NCBI GenBank assembly: GCA_017745075.1
Contig: JAGIAD010000028.1
Coordinates: 186,001 to 250,000 of the forward strand
Source of the DNA: Sphingobacteriaceae bacterium
Lineage (GTDB): Bacteria; Bacteroidota; Bacteroidia; Sphingobacteriales; Sphingobacteriaceae
Reading direction: 5' to 3'
Length of the DNA stretch: 64,000 bases
The position numbers and the translations under genes are program-made. Positions 8,667-17,671 of the stretch are shown here, piece by piece; positions within the stretch are counted from its first letter, which is position 1; each line of letters starts with the position of its first letter. The notes beneath the pieces are model-generated. The model saw only the letters and a program-made list of their open reading frames with translations. It searched no databases and was not told the origin of the DNA.

Positions 8667-9026
8667 ATGAGCGCAAAATTGGTTTATATACTGGAAGATG
8701 ATCCAGATATCAGCGAAATAGTGGCTTTTATCCTTACAGATGCTGGTTATGATACGAAAGAATATGGAACAGCTGCACTTTTCCAGGCGGCAATTTCCGA
8801 ACGTTTACCCGATATAATTATACTTGATGTATTGCTTCCGGATGGCAACGGACTGGAAATCTGTAAGCAATTGCAAAAGGCTGAAAATACTTCAAAGATT
8901 CCCATTTTAATGATGTCGGCAAACAGAACTAAACGGGAAATTGAGGAGTCTGGTTGCAATGCGGATTTTATCAGTAAACCTTTTGATATTGATCATTTCA
9001 GACAACAGGTAGATTTGATTGCTTAG
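8667..9026 (+). CDS. Single-domain response regulator
   Basis: A 119-residue receiver domain without an output domain. The acidic pair is EDD at residues 10-12, the phospho-acceptor is Asp54 in IIILDVLLPDGNG, the conserved Ser/Thr lies in ILMMSANR (about 84), and the Lys is in FISKPFD (about 108). It is encoded directly behind the PAS/GAF kinase and is its likely substrate. With no DNA-binding domain it must act by protein contact or by phosphotransfer. Confidence 0.92.
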   Translation: MSAKLVYILEDDPDISEIVAFILTDAGYDTKEYGTAALFQAAISERLPDIIILDVLLPDGNGLEICKQLQKAENTSKIPILMMSANRTKREIEESGCNADFISKPFDIDHFRQQVDLIA

Positions 9027-9296
9027 ATATATAGATCTTTACCGAATTCAATCCAGGCTGGCACATTTTCGCTGGCCTGATCCCATCGTCTTACCTTTTA
9101 ACTTTCAACATCAATTTTCTGAAATCACTGAAATAAGCAGAAAATGATCTGACATTACCCGCAATGCGCTTGTAAGCATAAAGCTGTGGTACTTAAAAAG
9201 ATGGTCGTCCTATCTGCACAGCCTGCCTCTCTTCTGTAACAAAAAGGACCATGCTTTGTCAAAATAACACATTAACCCGAGCAAAATATTTCCATT

Positions 9297-9770
9297 ATGT
9301 TAAAGAACGGCCTTTTCCTTTTCGCCTTTTTTCTGTCTATAGGTACTATCACAAAAGCCCAGCATCCTTTTCAACCAAAAGACCCTGCCCTGCAGCAGAC
9401 CATCTTTAAGCAGGACAGCCTGCTCTTTGACGCCTTCAACAGACAGGACATCAAAGCCCTGGGCACTTTCTTTTCACAAGAATTGGAATTCTACAACGAT
9501 GGTGGCGGAATGACCGACCTAAAAACAACTATGAAAAACTTCGGGAACCTGTTTGCGCGCAACAAGACCTCTAAGCTACGCAGGGAACTTGAAAAAGCTA
9601 GCCTTGAAGTCTATCCCGTTCCCGGGTATGGCGCAATTGCCCTTGGCAACCACCGTTTCCTGCACACCGAAAATGGAAAACAGGAAACAGGCGAACAAAA
9701 ATTCATCATCACCTGGAAATTCGATAATAACCAGTGGCTGGCCACGCGGATCGTCAGCCTGGGGCACTAA
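9297..9770 (+). CDS. Exported NTF2-like (DUF4440-type) protein
   Basis: A 157-residue secreted protein. Residues 1-21 (GLFLFAFFLSIGTITKAQ) form a Sec signal peptide ending in A-x-A-Q style, typical for Bacteroidota. The mature part has an NTF2 fold: LFDAFNRQDIKALGTFFSQELEFYNDGGG near residues 45-75 and GEQKFIITWKFDNNQWLATRIVSLGH at the end. Such periplasmic proteins are common and mostly uncharacterised. It is flanked by long gaps (270 and about 250 bp) and seems monocistronic. Confidence 0.8.
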   Translation: MLKNGLFLFAFFLSIGTITKAQHPFQPKDPALQQTIFKQDSLLFDAFNRQDIKALGTFFSQELEFYNDGGGMTDLKTTMKNFGNLFARNKTSKLRRELEKASLEVYPVPGYGAIALGNHRFLHTENGKQETGEQKFIITWKFDNNQWLATRIVSLGH

Positions 9771-9992
9771 AGCCTTCCTCCTAGCAAGTTAAGGATGCTG
9801 ATCCAGACGGGTGTAAATTCACCTTTCTTTTAATGGATAATATGCAGTATTATGTAAGAATGTAGAGACATTCTACTTAAATTTAGATATTTCCTTTTAT
9901 ATGTAATTTTATAAGTCTACTGATTATCAAATCGCTATTTATTTCCCCCGTTAGTTTGGTAAAAATATTTAATAAGTACTCAATCATTATTC

Positions 9993-10000
9993 TATATTTG
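9993..10000 (+). promoter_or_regulatory. -7 promoter element before the tandem lipoprotein genes
   Basis: TATATTTG is an exact TAnnTTTG match 25 bp before the start of the first lipoprotein gene. No good TTTG is found 19-21 bp further upstream. Confidence 0.5.
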
Positions 10001-10025
10001 CGCCCAAAATAAAATAAATATGTAT

Positions 10026-10706
10026 ATGAAATCAAAATTAACACTCTTAATTCTTCTTGCTGTAGTTGTTATCTCTTGCAAAAAAACTACCAATGTTGAC
10101 GTTAAACTTTCTACCAGCGGAAAACTTACTTACAGGCTAACTGATGATGCCGGAAAAGGACTGGCCAACGTAAAAGTATCTCTGTTTGACCGCGCTGATG
10201 GTTACTATTCAAATTACAACATCCTGTTGGAAACCCGCGTAACAGATCCGAATGGTTTGGCTGACTTTGGAGACCTTAATCCAAATAATTACATGCTTGT
10301 TACCGATTCTGCAAAAGTTAACAATGTAGCATATTTGGTTCAAGAGTATGTTCAGGTAATTACAGGTGCAACCAAAGCTAAAGAAACCAAAGTGACAGAT
10401 TTTTCCGGAACGTTTGCATTAACAGTTAGATCTTATAATAATCAGCCTTTAAAGAATATAGGCGTGATTATGATCCCGTCTAATAAGTTTAATTATTCAT
10501 CAACCACAGCTGCCAATTTAAAGGTAGCCGATTTTTCAGGGGTTACCAACGATGCCGGTTTAATCACTTTCAGGATTCCTTCTGCTAAGCAATATTTGGT
10601 ATACCTTTATAATACGGTTACCAATGCTTCTTACAATTATAATAATGGCATTTCGGTACAAAAGGATGCTACGGTTAACTATTCAATGAGTATTTATCAG
10701 CCATAG
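10026..10706 (+). CDS. Lipoprotein with transthyretin-like beta domains, copy 1
   Basis: A 226-residue lipoprotein. I start at the ATG at 10026; another ATG two codons upstream is possible. The signal KLTLLILLAVVVISC gives a lipidated Cys followed by KK, a typical Bacteroidota outer-membrane retention pattern. The mature part has two beta-sandwich-like repeats. The first contains GKLTYRLTDDAGKGLANVKVSLFD and GLADFGDLNPNNYMLV; the second contains the analogous segment DAGLITFRIPSAKQYLVYLY. This resembles carboxypeptidase-regulatory/transthyretin-type folds. It is about 35% similar to the next gene by eye. Function unknown; probably cell-surface or periplasmic adhesion or matrix protein. Confidence 0.75.
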   Translation: MKSKLTLLILLAVVVISCKKTTNVDVKLSTSGKLTYRLTDDAGKGLANVKVSLFDRADGYYSNYNILLETRVTDPNGLADFGDLNPNNYMLVTDSAKVNNVAYLVQEYVQVITGATKAKETKVTDFSGTFALTVRSYNNQPLKNIGVIMIPSNKFNYSSTTAANLKVADFSGVTNDAGLITFRIPSAKQYLVYLYNTVTNASYNYNNGISVQKDATVNYSMSIYQP

Positions 10707-10735
10707 ATCTTAACCGGACTTAGTTTTATAAGAAT

Positions 10736-11437
10736 ATGAAATGTAAAATTATGTTCCTGCTGGGACTATTTATTCTAACGCTTTCCTGTAAAAAGATTAC
10801 AAATGTTAGTTTGGTTGATGGAGTGAATTCAGGCAAATTAAGTTATAAACTTGTAGATGATGCAGGGAAAGGTTTGCCAGGGATCAAAGTTTCGTTATAC
10901 GATGCGCAGCAAGGTTTAAATACAAGTTCCCAAAGTACCTATGCTGTAATAGCTTCAATAAAGTCCGATCAGGATGGTATAGCTTATTTTTCGGGGTTAT
11001 TACCTAAAAACTACCTTGTAGCGTGTGATACCGCCGTTATCAACAAAGTAAGGTACCGTACTGATGAATTTATTCAGGTTGTTGCAGATGTAGAGAAAAA
11101 AAGGAGTGTTAAGGTTTCTGAATTCTCAGGGCTTTTAAACCTCACATTGATATCTAACATCGATTATAGAACTCCATTAAGAAATGTGGGCGTGGTGGCT
11201 TATCCGATCAATGAGATTAACCTTAATTCAGGTAATGTTTTTGAAGTGATTAATTCTTCAACCCTTAAGGGAGTAACTGATGCTAATGGATTTGTGTCAA
11301 TAAAAGTGCCATCCAATATTAATTTCAGTTTTATTGTATATAACCTCACAAACAGGAATCTTGGTTATGGGTATAATACTTATAATGTGACAAAAAGTGC
11401 TAAAATTAACGCTACACTTTACTCGTATCCGTTTTAA
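10736..11437 (+). CDS. Lipoprotein with transthyretin-like beta domains, copy 2
   Basis: A 233-residue paralogue of the preceding protein, starting 29 nt after it. The signal CKIMFLLGLFILTLSC is followed by KKITNVS, matching KKTTNVD in copy 1. The first domain repeats the pattern SGKLSYKLVDDAGKGLPGIK, then GIAYFSGLLPKNYLVACDTA; the second has GVTDANGFVSIKVPSNINFSF. Both copies share DEFIQVV or QEYVQVI before the domain boundary. The pair looks like a local tandem duplication that has diverged. A strong terminator follows. Confidence 0.75.
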   Translation: MKCKIMFLLGLFILTLSCKKITNVSLVDGVNSGKLSYKLVDDAGKGLPGIKVSLYDAQQGLNTSSQSTYAVIASIKSDQDGIAYFSGLLPKNYLVACDTAVINKVRYRTDEFIQVVADVEKKRSVKVSEFSGLLNLTLISNIDYRTPLRNVGVVAYPINEINLNSGNVFEVINSSTLKGVTDANGFVSIKVPSNINFSFIVYNLTNRNLGYGYNTYNVTKSAKINATLYSYPF

Positions 11438-11479
11438 CATAATGTCTTCTAGATAAGAAGTTGCTTATAAGAAAAACAA

Positions 11480-11514
11480 GGGGTTGTTCGAAAGAGATCG
11501 GACAGCCCCTTTTA
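11480..11514 (+). terminator. Terminator of the lipoprotein pair
   Basis: GGGGTTGTTCG (11480-11490) pairs over 11 positions, including G-T wobbles, with CGGACAGCCCC (11499-11509), with an 8-nt loop and a TTTT tail. It lies about 45 nt after the stop codon. Confidence 0.8.
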
Positions 11515-11693
11515 GTTTCATTCCTGAATATAGGCAGTCTGTAAAACAATCACTCTGCCATATCAGAATTAAGATCAGTTGAATAAACGGCTTCCATCCT
11601 ATCCAAATTGAAAATTTATGAATAGATCCGCATAAATTCTTAATTTTCGGCAAATCTGATCAATAAGACAGATTCTACTTAAAAAGCTATTTA

Positions 11694-12584
11694 ATGAAAG
11701 TAAAACTGCATACTTATAAAACATTTCTCTTTATATTACTTATTTTTTGCCAGCTAACGGTTTTATGCCAAACCAAAAACCAGAAGTTGGTAAATGCCCC
11801 TAAACCTTTTGTGCTTGGCGTGATAGATGAAATCCAATCAGAAGCACTAGCCGAGAAAAGAATCCTGAACATATATCTTCCTGAAGGTTACAAACAAAAT
11901 GACACAACGAGATATCCGGTAATCTATTTGCTTGATGGTTCTGCCGATGAAGATTTTATCCATATTGTAGGCCTGGTGCAGTTTAATAGTTTTGAATGGG
12001 TTAACCAGCTTCCAAAATCGATTGTGGTTGGCATAGCAACCGTAGATCGAAAAAGGGATTTCACCTTTCCCACATCAATTGAGCGTGATAAGAAAAACTA
12101 CCCAACAACAGGCCATTCGGATAAATTTATTTCTTTTATCGAAAGGGAGCTTGAACCTTATGTTCAGTCGAAATATAAGACGAATACCAGCAAAACAATT
12201 ATCGGTCAATCTTTAGGAGGCTTACTTGCCACAGAAGTTTTAATCAGAAAACCCACGCTTTTTAATCAATATATAATTATCAGCCCCAGTTTATGGTGGA
12301 ATAATGGTTCTTTGTTAAATCGGAGTTCGAAAATCAGTGAAAGTACTTTTAATCAACTGACTAAGGTTTACATTGCAGTTGGAAAAGAAGGATTAACACC
12401 AACTGAACAACCCAGGGTAATGGAGGTAGATGCAAATTTACTGGCCGAAAAGATAAAAGGTTTTAAAAATCAAAATGTAAAACTGTATTTCGATTTTTTA
12501 CCACAAGAAGACCATGCAACGATCATGCACCAAGCGGTTTCTAATGCTTTTAAGTTTTTATATCCTAAACCAAAAAAAGAATAG
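11694..12584 (+). CDS. Exported alpha/beta-hydrolase esterase (Fes/YbbA type)
   Basis: A 296-residue hydrolase with an N-terminal signal (FLFILLIFCQLTVLCQ). The esterase core shows RILNIYLPEGY, YPVIYLLDGS near residue 80, and the nucleophile elbow TIIGQSLGG near residue 165 (Ser in G-Q-S-L-G). A conserved YIIISPSLWWNN loop follows. The likely catalytic His is in PQEDHATIMHQAV near residue 275. This is the enterochelin-esterase/IroE-like family, found in Bacteroidota as periplasmic esterases of unknown substrate. It ends 138 bp before araB on the same strand, but the gap suggests separate transcription. Confidence 0.85.
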   Translation: MKVKLHTYKTFLFILLIFCQLTVLCQTKNQKLVNAPKPFVLGVIDEIQSEALAEKRILNIYLPEGYKQNDTTRYPVIYLLDGSADEDFIHIVGLVQFNSFEWVNQLPKSIVVGIATVDRKRDFTFPTSIERDKKNYPTTGHSDKFISFIERELEPYVQSKYKTNTSKTIIGQSLGGLLATEVLIRKPTLFNQYIIISPSLWWNNGSLLNRSSKISESTFNQLTKVYIAVGKEGLTPTEQPRVMEVDANLLAEKIKGFKNQNVKLYFDFLPQEDHATIMHQAVSNAFKFLYPKPKKE

Positions 12585-12686
12585 TGCACACTAAATAAAA
12601 TACTACAATTAAGAAATGTAAATAACGCCACTATAAATGTGGAATTGATGTTTTTGATTAAAAAATCAATAAAATTTTTTAATTCA

Positions 12687-12719
12687 AATAAATAAACGTT
12701 AATTAGACATTTATTTATT
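12687..12719 (+). promoter_or_regulatory. Inverted repeat overlapping the araB leader
   Basis: AATAAATAAA (12687-12696) and TTTATTTATT (12710-12719) form a perfect 10-bp inverted repeat with a 13-nt spacer (CGTTAATTAGACA), ending three bases before the araB ATG. It could be an operator or an RNA hairpin that covers the ribosome-binding region. It is pure A/T, so chance is a real alternative. Confidence 0.3.
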
Positions 12720-12722
12720 GTT

Positions 12723-14423
12723 ATGAGCACAGCAAACTATGTAATTGGAGTAGATTACGGGTCAGATTCTGTCCGGTCTGTTCTAGTAGATACCGCAAAC
12801 GGAAAGGAATTAGCCTCATCGGTTTTTCTTTACCCAAGATGGCAGAAAGGTTTATATTGTAAACCCGCTGTTAACCAGTTTCGTCAGCATCCCTTAGATT
12901 ATATTGAAGGTTTAACCCACACCATAAAAGACTGCCTGGCCAAAGCTGGCGGTGCAGAAATTGCAAAGTTGGTGAAAGGTATTTCGGTTGATACAACTGG
13001 TTCTACTCCTGTAGCGGTTGATGCTACAGGTACTCCCCTCGCTTTAACTAAAGATTTTGAAGAGAATCCAAATGCCATGTTCGTGCTTTGGAAAGACCAT
13101 ACATCAGTTAAAGAAGCAGCTGAGATTAATGAACATGCTACAAAATTCAGCACCAATTACCTTAAATATGTAGGTGGTATTTACTCTTCAGAATGGTTCT
13201 GGTCTAAAGTGTTGTATATTTTAAGGGTCGATTCAAGTATTAAAAAAGCAGCATCATCATGGGTTGAACACTGTGACTGGATTCCATTTCTACTTTGTGG
13301 TGGAAAGGATATCAAAGAAATGAAACGCAGCCGTTGCGCCGCCGGACATAAAGCTCTGTGGGCCGAAGAGTTTAATGGTCTTCCACCCGAAGATTTCTTT
13401 AGCAGCCTTGATCCTCTATTAGCCGGATTTAGAGATAAACTTTTTGCAGATACCTATACTTCTGATGTCGCTGCAGGAACCCTGAGCGAAGAATGGGCAT
13501 CGAAATTGGGTTTAAGTACTGATGTGGTGGTTGGTGTAGGCGCGTTTGATGCACACATGGGAGCCGTTGGAGGTCAAATTGAACCCTATTACCTAAGTAA
13601 AGTAATGGGTACAAGCACCTGTGATATATTGGTAGCTCCGAACCAGGACCTGCATGGTAAACTGATCAGCGGTATCTGTGGCCAGGTAAATGGTTCAGTA
13701 ATTCCGGGTATGGCCGGATTGGAGGCCGGGCAATCGGCTTTTGGCGATGTGTATGCCTGGTTTAAAAATTTAATCAGCTGGCCTTTAAATCATTTGCTAA
13801 GTGAATCTGACTTAATTGATGAGGCAACAGCAATTGCTTTAAAAGATGAATTGGAAAGAAAAATTATTGCCAACCTGAGTAAGCAGGCCGAAGCTTTGGA
13901 AGATGTAGATTATGCCGAACTCGCTATAGATTGGTTAAACGGCAGAAGAACACCTGATGCTAACCAGGAGTTAAAAGGTGCAATTACCGGATTGGGATTG
14001 GGAACCGATGCACCAAGGTTTTTCCGTGCTTTAGCTGCTGCAACCTGTTTTGGAGCCAAAGCCATTGTAGATCGCTTTAAGGAACAAGGTGTTCCGGTAA
14101 AAGGTATTATAGGAATCGGTGGGGTAGCTAAAAAGTCAGCATATATCATGCAAATGATGGCTGATGTATTGGAAATGCCGATCAGGATTCACCGTTTCGA
14201 GCATACCTGCGCTTTAGGTGCGGCCATGTTTGCGGCAGTAGCAGCGGGTATTTACCCGAATATCGAAGCCGCTATGGTGGCCATGGGAACTGGTTTCGAA
14301 AAAGAATACAAACCTGATGTGAAAAAGCAAAAGCTTTACCGTCAGCATTATCAACAATATTTAGGTCTGGGTCGTTACCTGGAGAAATACAACAAAAAAG
14401 AAGTAAAACCTTATTTATCATGA
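12723..14423 (+). CDS. araB: Ribulokinase
   Basis: A 566-residue FGGY-family kinase that phosphorylates L-ribulose to L-ribulose-5-phosphate in L-arabinose catabolism. The N-terminal phosphate loop is VIGVDYGSDSVRSVLVD. SEWFWSKVLYILR and EHCDWIPFLLCG lie in the first domain. VVGVGAFDAHMGAVGG, MGTSTCDILVAP and GLEAGQSAFGDVYAWF form the sugar- and ATP-site region of the second, and GVAKKSAYIMQMMADVLEMPI lies near the C-terminus. The length equals that of classical AraB. The next gene, araD, overlaps by 4 bp (ATGA), so the two are translationally coupled in the order B-D-A common in Bacteroidota. No arabinose-responsive regulator is in the window. Confidence 0.96.
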   Translation: MSTANYVIGVDYGSDSVRSVLVDTANGKELASSVFLYPRWQKGLYCKPAVNQFRQHPLDYIEGLTHTIKDCLAKAGGAEIAKLVKGISVDTTGSTPVAVDATGTPLALTKDFEENPNAMFVLWKDHTSVKEAAEINEHATKFSTNYLKYVGGIYSSEWFWSKVLYILRVDSSIKKAASSWVEHCDWIPFLLCGGKDIKEMKRSRCAAGHKALWAEEFNGLPPEDFFSSLDPLLAGFRDKLFADTYTSDVAAGTLSEEWASKLGLSTDVVVGVGAFDAHMGAVGGQIEPYYLSKVMGTSTCDILVAPNQDLHGKLISGICGQVNGSVIPGMAGLEAGQSAFGDVYAWFKNLISWPLNHLLSESDLIDEATAIALKDELERKIIANLSKQAEALEDVDYAELAIDWLNGRRTPDANQELKGAITGLGLGTDAPRFFRALAAATCFGAKAIVDRFKEQGVPVKGIIGIGGVAKKSAYIMQMMADVLEMPIRIHRFEHTCALGAAMFAAVAAGIYPNIEAAMVAMGTGFEKEYKPDVKKQKLYRQHYQQYLGLGRYLEKYNKKEVKPYLS

Positions 14424-15121
14424 GCAACTACCAGGATATAAAAGTACAGGCTTATCTGGCCAATATGCAACTGCCAAAATTGGGTTTGGTGCTATTTACT
14501 TTCGGTAATGTGAGCGCTGTAGATCGTGCTAAAGGTGTTTTTGCCATTAAGCCGAGCGGTGTTCCTTACGAAGACTTATCTCCGGATGATATGGTGATTG
14601 TCGATTTCGACAACAATGTAGTTGAAGGTCGTTTAAGGCCATCATCTGATACCAAAACCCACGCCGTTCTGTATAAACACTGGGAAGATATCGGCGGAAT
14701 TGTGCATACACATTCCACCTACGGTACGGCCTGGGCACAGGCACAAAAAGCCATTCCAATTTTTGGCACCACACATGCCGACCATTTAACGGTAGATATT
14801 CCATGTGCACCACCCATGGCCGATGAAATGATTAAAGGGAATTATGAGTATGAAACAGGTTTCCAGATCATGAATCATTTTGAAAATTTAGGACTAAGCT
14901 ATAAAGAAGTCGAAATGATTTTAGTAGGAAACCACGCTCCTTTTACCTGGGGTAAAACTGCCGAAAAAGCGGTATATAATAGTGCTGTACTGGAAACTGT
15001 CGCAAAAATGGCACTGCTAACACAACAGATTAACCCACAGGCACCGAAATTAAAAGATTCGTTAATTAAAAAGCACTTTGAACGGAAACACGGCGAGGGA
15101 GCTTATTACGGACAGGAATGA
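14420..15121 (+). CDS. araD: L-ribulose-5-phosphate 4-epimerase
   Basis: A 233-residue class II aldolase/epimerase that converts L-ribulose-5-phosphate to D-xylulose-5-phosphate, feeding the pentose-phosphate pathway. Zinc-binding histidines are visible in GGIVHTHSTYGTAWAQ (His95 and His97 region) and in LVGNHAPFTWG near residue 170. The substrate-phosphate site FGNVSAVDR and KPSGVPYEDL lies near residues 30-52. THADHLTVDIPC follows the first zinc pair. Its start overlaps the araB stop. A 132-bp gap separates it from araA. Confidence 0.95.
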   Translation: MSNYQDIKVQAYLANMQLPKLGLVLFTFGNVSAVDRAKGVFAIKPSGVPYEDLSPDDMVIVDFDNNVVEGRLRPSSDTKTHAVLYKHWEDIGGIVHTHSTYGTAWAQAQKAIPIFGTTHADHLTVDIPCAPPMADEMIKGNYEYETGFQIMNHFENLGLSYKEVEMILVGNHAPFTWGKTAEKAVYNSAVLETVAKMALLTQQINPQAPKLKDSLIKKHFERKHGEGAYYGQE

Positions 15122-15253
15122 GTAGATAGCTTGGAGCTATAGTCCCGATGAAAAACAGAACCTCGCTTTCCAAAAAAAAGAAAATGTATAACGTTCTGTG
15201 AGGACACAGGCTAAAGAAGAGAATTGAATAAATTAAAAATAACATAAATAGTA

Positions 15254-16744
15254 ATGATTGATTTAAAAAAATTACAAGTTTGGTTTATTACCGGTACACA
15301 GCATTTGTACGGCGAAGAAACCTTAAAACAAGTGGCAGATCATGCAAAACAGGTTGCCGATTCCTTAAACAAAAACGGAAATATTTCAGTTTCTGTGGTT
15401 TATAAACCGATAGTAAAAACAACGGAAGAGATTTTCGAAACTTTACAACAGGCCAATACTGATGAAAATTGTATTGGTGTGATTACCTGGATGCATACTT
15501 TTTCTCCGGCTAAAATGTGGATAAGGGGATTAAATGTACTGCAAAAACCTTTATTACATTTACATACGCAATTTAACCGCGATATTCCGTGGAATACCAT
15601 CGATATGGATTTTATGAACCTGAACCAAAGTGCTCACGGTGACCGCGAATTCGGCTTTATAGTTAGCCGCATGCGTAAAGACCGTAAGGTGGTTGTAGGG
15701 CATTGGCAGGATGAAGAAGTGGCAAAACAGATTGATACCTGGTGCAGAGCCGCTGCCGGATGGAATGACTGGCAAGGTGCTAAATTTGTACGTTTTGGCG
15801 ATAACATGCGTTACGTGGCGGTTACCGATGGCGATAAAGTAGAGGCCGAAATGAAGTTCGGTTTTGCAGTAAATACCTATGGAATAGGTGATTTAGTAGC
15901 GGTGATTAATGGAATAAGTGATGAAGCTATCCAGGCCTTGTTAAAAGAATATGAAGAAACTTATGAAATGTCTGCCGATTTAAAAGCTGGTGGTGCCAGA
16001 CATTCATCTGTTTATGAGGCCGCTAAAATTGAACTGGGCTTAAGAAAGTTCCTGGAAGATGGTGGTTTTAAAGGTTTCTCTGATACTTTTGAAGATTTAC
16101 ACGGCATGATCCAACTGCCGGGAATTGCAGCACAACGTTTAATGGCCGATGGTTATGGTTTTGCCGGCGAAGGCGATTGGAAAACTGCAGCTTTGGTACG
16201 TGCCTGCAAAGTAATGGGTGCTGGTTTGCCAGGCGGAAACGCATTTATGGAAGATTATACTTATCACTTTGATCCTTCAAATTCACTGGTTTTAGGCTCA
16301 CATATGCTCGAGGTAGATGCTTCGTTGGCAAGCGGTAAAGCAAGCCTTGAGGTTCATCCTTTAGGTATTGGCGGCAAAGCAGATCCTGCACGTTTGGTAT
16401 TTAACGTTGCCGGTGGCGATGCCTTAAATGCATCTCTGATTGATATGGGCAACCGTTTTCGTTTACTGGTAAATGAAGTAAAAGCTGTTGAAGCCGAACA
16501 TGATTTACCGAACTTACCGGTAGCGCGTGTATTATGGAAACCATTACCTGATATGAAAACAGGTTGTGCAGCCTGGATTTATGCCGGTGGTGCTCACCAC
16601 ACCGCCTATAGCCAGAATTTAACTACAGAACATTTATCAGATTTTGCTAACATTGCCGGCCTGGAATATGTAAATATCGGTGCCGATACCAAAATCAATC
16701 AGTTCAGAAATGAATTGCATTGGAATGAGGTTTTCTATAAATAA
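15254..16744 (+). CDS. araA: L-arabinose isomerase
   Basis: A 496-residue isomerase that converts L-arabinose to L-ribulose. The N-terminus VWFITGTQHLYGEETLKQV is diagnostic, followed by TWMHTFSPAKMWIRGL and LHTQFNRDIPW near residue 110. Metal-binding Glu and His residues are expected in GDTFEDLHGM-like DTFEDLHGMIQLPG (about 280), FMEDYTYHFDPSNSLVLGSHMLEV (about 335-355) and the C-terminal GGAHHTAYSQNL (about 450). Length is normal. It completes the araBDA unit, so this organism should channel arabinose to xylulose-5-phosphate. A perfect terminator follows. Confidence 0.97.
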   Translation: MIDLKKLQVWFITGTQHLYGEETLKQVADHAKQVADSLNKNGNISVSVVYKPIVKTTEEIFETLQQANTDENCIGVITWMHTFSPAKMWIRGLNVLQKPLLHLHTQFNRDIPWNTIDMDFMNLNQSAHGDREFGFIVSRMRKDRKVVVGHWQDEEVAKQIDTWCRAAAGWNDWQGAKFVRFGDNMRYVAVTDGDKVEAEMKFGFAVNTYGIGDLVAVINGISDEAIQALLKEYEETYEMSADLKAGGARHSSVYEAAKIELGLRKFLEDGGFKGFSDTFEDLHGMIQLPGIAAQRLMADGYGFAGEGDWKTAALVRACKVMGAGLPGGNAFMEDYTYHFDPSNSLVLGSHMLEVDASLASGKASLEVHPLGIGGKADPARLVFNVAGGDALNASLIDMGNRFRLLVNEVKAVEAEHDLPNLPVARVLWKPLPDMKTGCAAWIYAGGAHHTAYSQNLTTEHLSDFANIAGLEYVNIGADTKINQFRNELHWNEVFYK

Positions 16745-16767
16745 TTTTTGATTAAATCTGCTTAATA

Positions 16768-16817
16768 AGAGATTGTATTATAAATATGCCTGTTTATGAT
16801 ACAATCTCTTTTTTTAT
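16768..16817 (+). terminator. Terminator of the araBDA operon
   Basis: AGAGATTGTAT (16768-16778) pairs perfectly with ATACAATCTCT (16799-16809), followed by TTTTTTTAT. It begins 24 nt after the araA stop. Confidence 0.9.
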
Positions 16818-16969
16818 GTAATGTTTTAACAAGAGCTGATTTTTGTTGTTCTCTATTGCAGGGACATTTATACGAATTTTATACCCCCGATTTATTCACG
16901 GAGCTTTCATTTTAAAAGCCATTACAGACTTTTCCAAACATTTAATGTATTGGAAAAAAAATTACCTTG

Positions 16970-16977
16970 TATATTTG
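16970..16977 (+). promoter_or_regulatory. -7 promoter element of the SCO gene
   Basis: TATATTTG (TAnnTTTG) lies 17 bp before the ATG, with a TTGG at 16950-16953 as a possible -33 element. The leader would be only about ten nucleotides. Confidence 0.55.
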
Positions 16978-16994
16978 GGCATTAAAATAACATC

Positions 16995-17645
16995 ATGAAT
17001 AAAATCACTGCCTGTTTAGCTACTTCGCTTTTCGCTATTTCTATATTTACTGCCTGTAAACAAGAGAGAAAACTTCCTTTTTATGGAGAGCGTCATGCCG
17101 AAACTGTTAGAGATGCTGCCGGCATAGAAAAAATTGATACGGTTTATCAAACCATCCCTGATTGGTCTTTTTTAAACCAGGACAGCGTTGTAACAACCAA
17201 CAAGGTAACAGATGGTAAGGTTTATGTAACCGATTTCTTCTTTACTTCCTGCACCACCATCTGCCCTACCATGCATCGTAATTTGATGACAGTTTATAAC
17301 GATTTTAAGGCAAATCCTGATGTGATGTTTGTATCGTACACCATCGATTTTAAATACGATAAACCTCATGTTTTAAAAAAATACGCCCAAAAATTAGGTG
17401 TTGATGGTCCAAAATGGCAGTTTCTATATGGCACTAAAGATAGCGTATATACTTTAGCTGAAAAGAACTATTTGGTAGCAGTTGGCGAAGACAGTACCGC
17501 TAAAGATGGTTATATCCATCAGGGATACCTCGTTTTAATTGATAAAGACAGGCGTATCCGTGGCGCGTATGATGGTACTAAACCAGAGCAGGTTGAGCAA
17601 TTAAAAAAAGATATTCTGGTTTTATTAGCGGAGTATAAAAAGTAG
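16995..17645 (+). CDS. SCO1/SenC-family copper/thiol lipoprotein
   Basis: A 216-residue lipoprotein (signal LFAISIFTAC, lipidated Cys near residue 21) with a thioredoxin-like fold. The SCO metal motif CxxxC is present as FFTSCTTICPTMHRN near residues 95-105, and the distal His is in DGYIHQGYLVLIDKD near residue 175. SCO proteins deliver copper to the CuA site of cytochrome oxidase or act as periplasmic thiol reductases. It is followed after 26 bp by a cytochrome c gene, which fits a respiratory role. Confidence 0.92.
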   Translation: MNKITACLATSLFAISIFTACKQERKLPFYGERHAETVRDAAGIEKIDTVYQTIPDWSFLNQDSVVTTNKVTDGKVYVTDFFFTSCTTICPTMHRNLMTVYNDFKANPDVMFVSYTIDFKYDKPHVLKKYAQKLGVDGPKWQFLYGTKDSVYTLAEKNYLVAVGEDSTAKDGYIHQGYLVLIDKDRRIRGAYDGTKPEQVEQLKKDILVLLAEYKK

Positions 17646-17671
17646 TATTATCATTTTATTTGTTATTTTCC

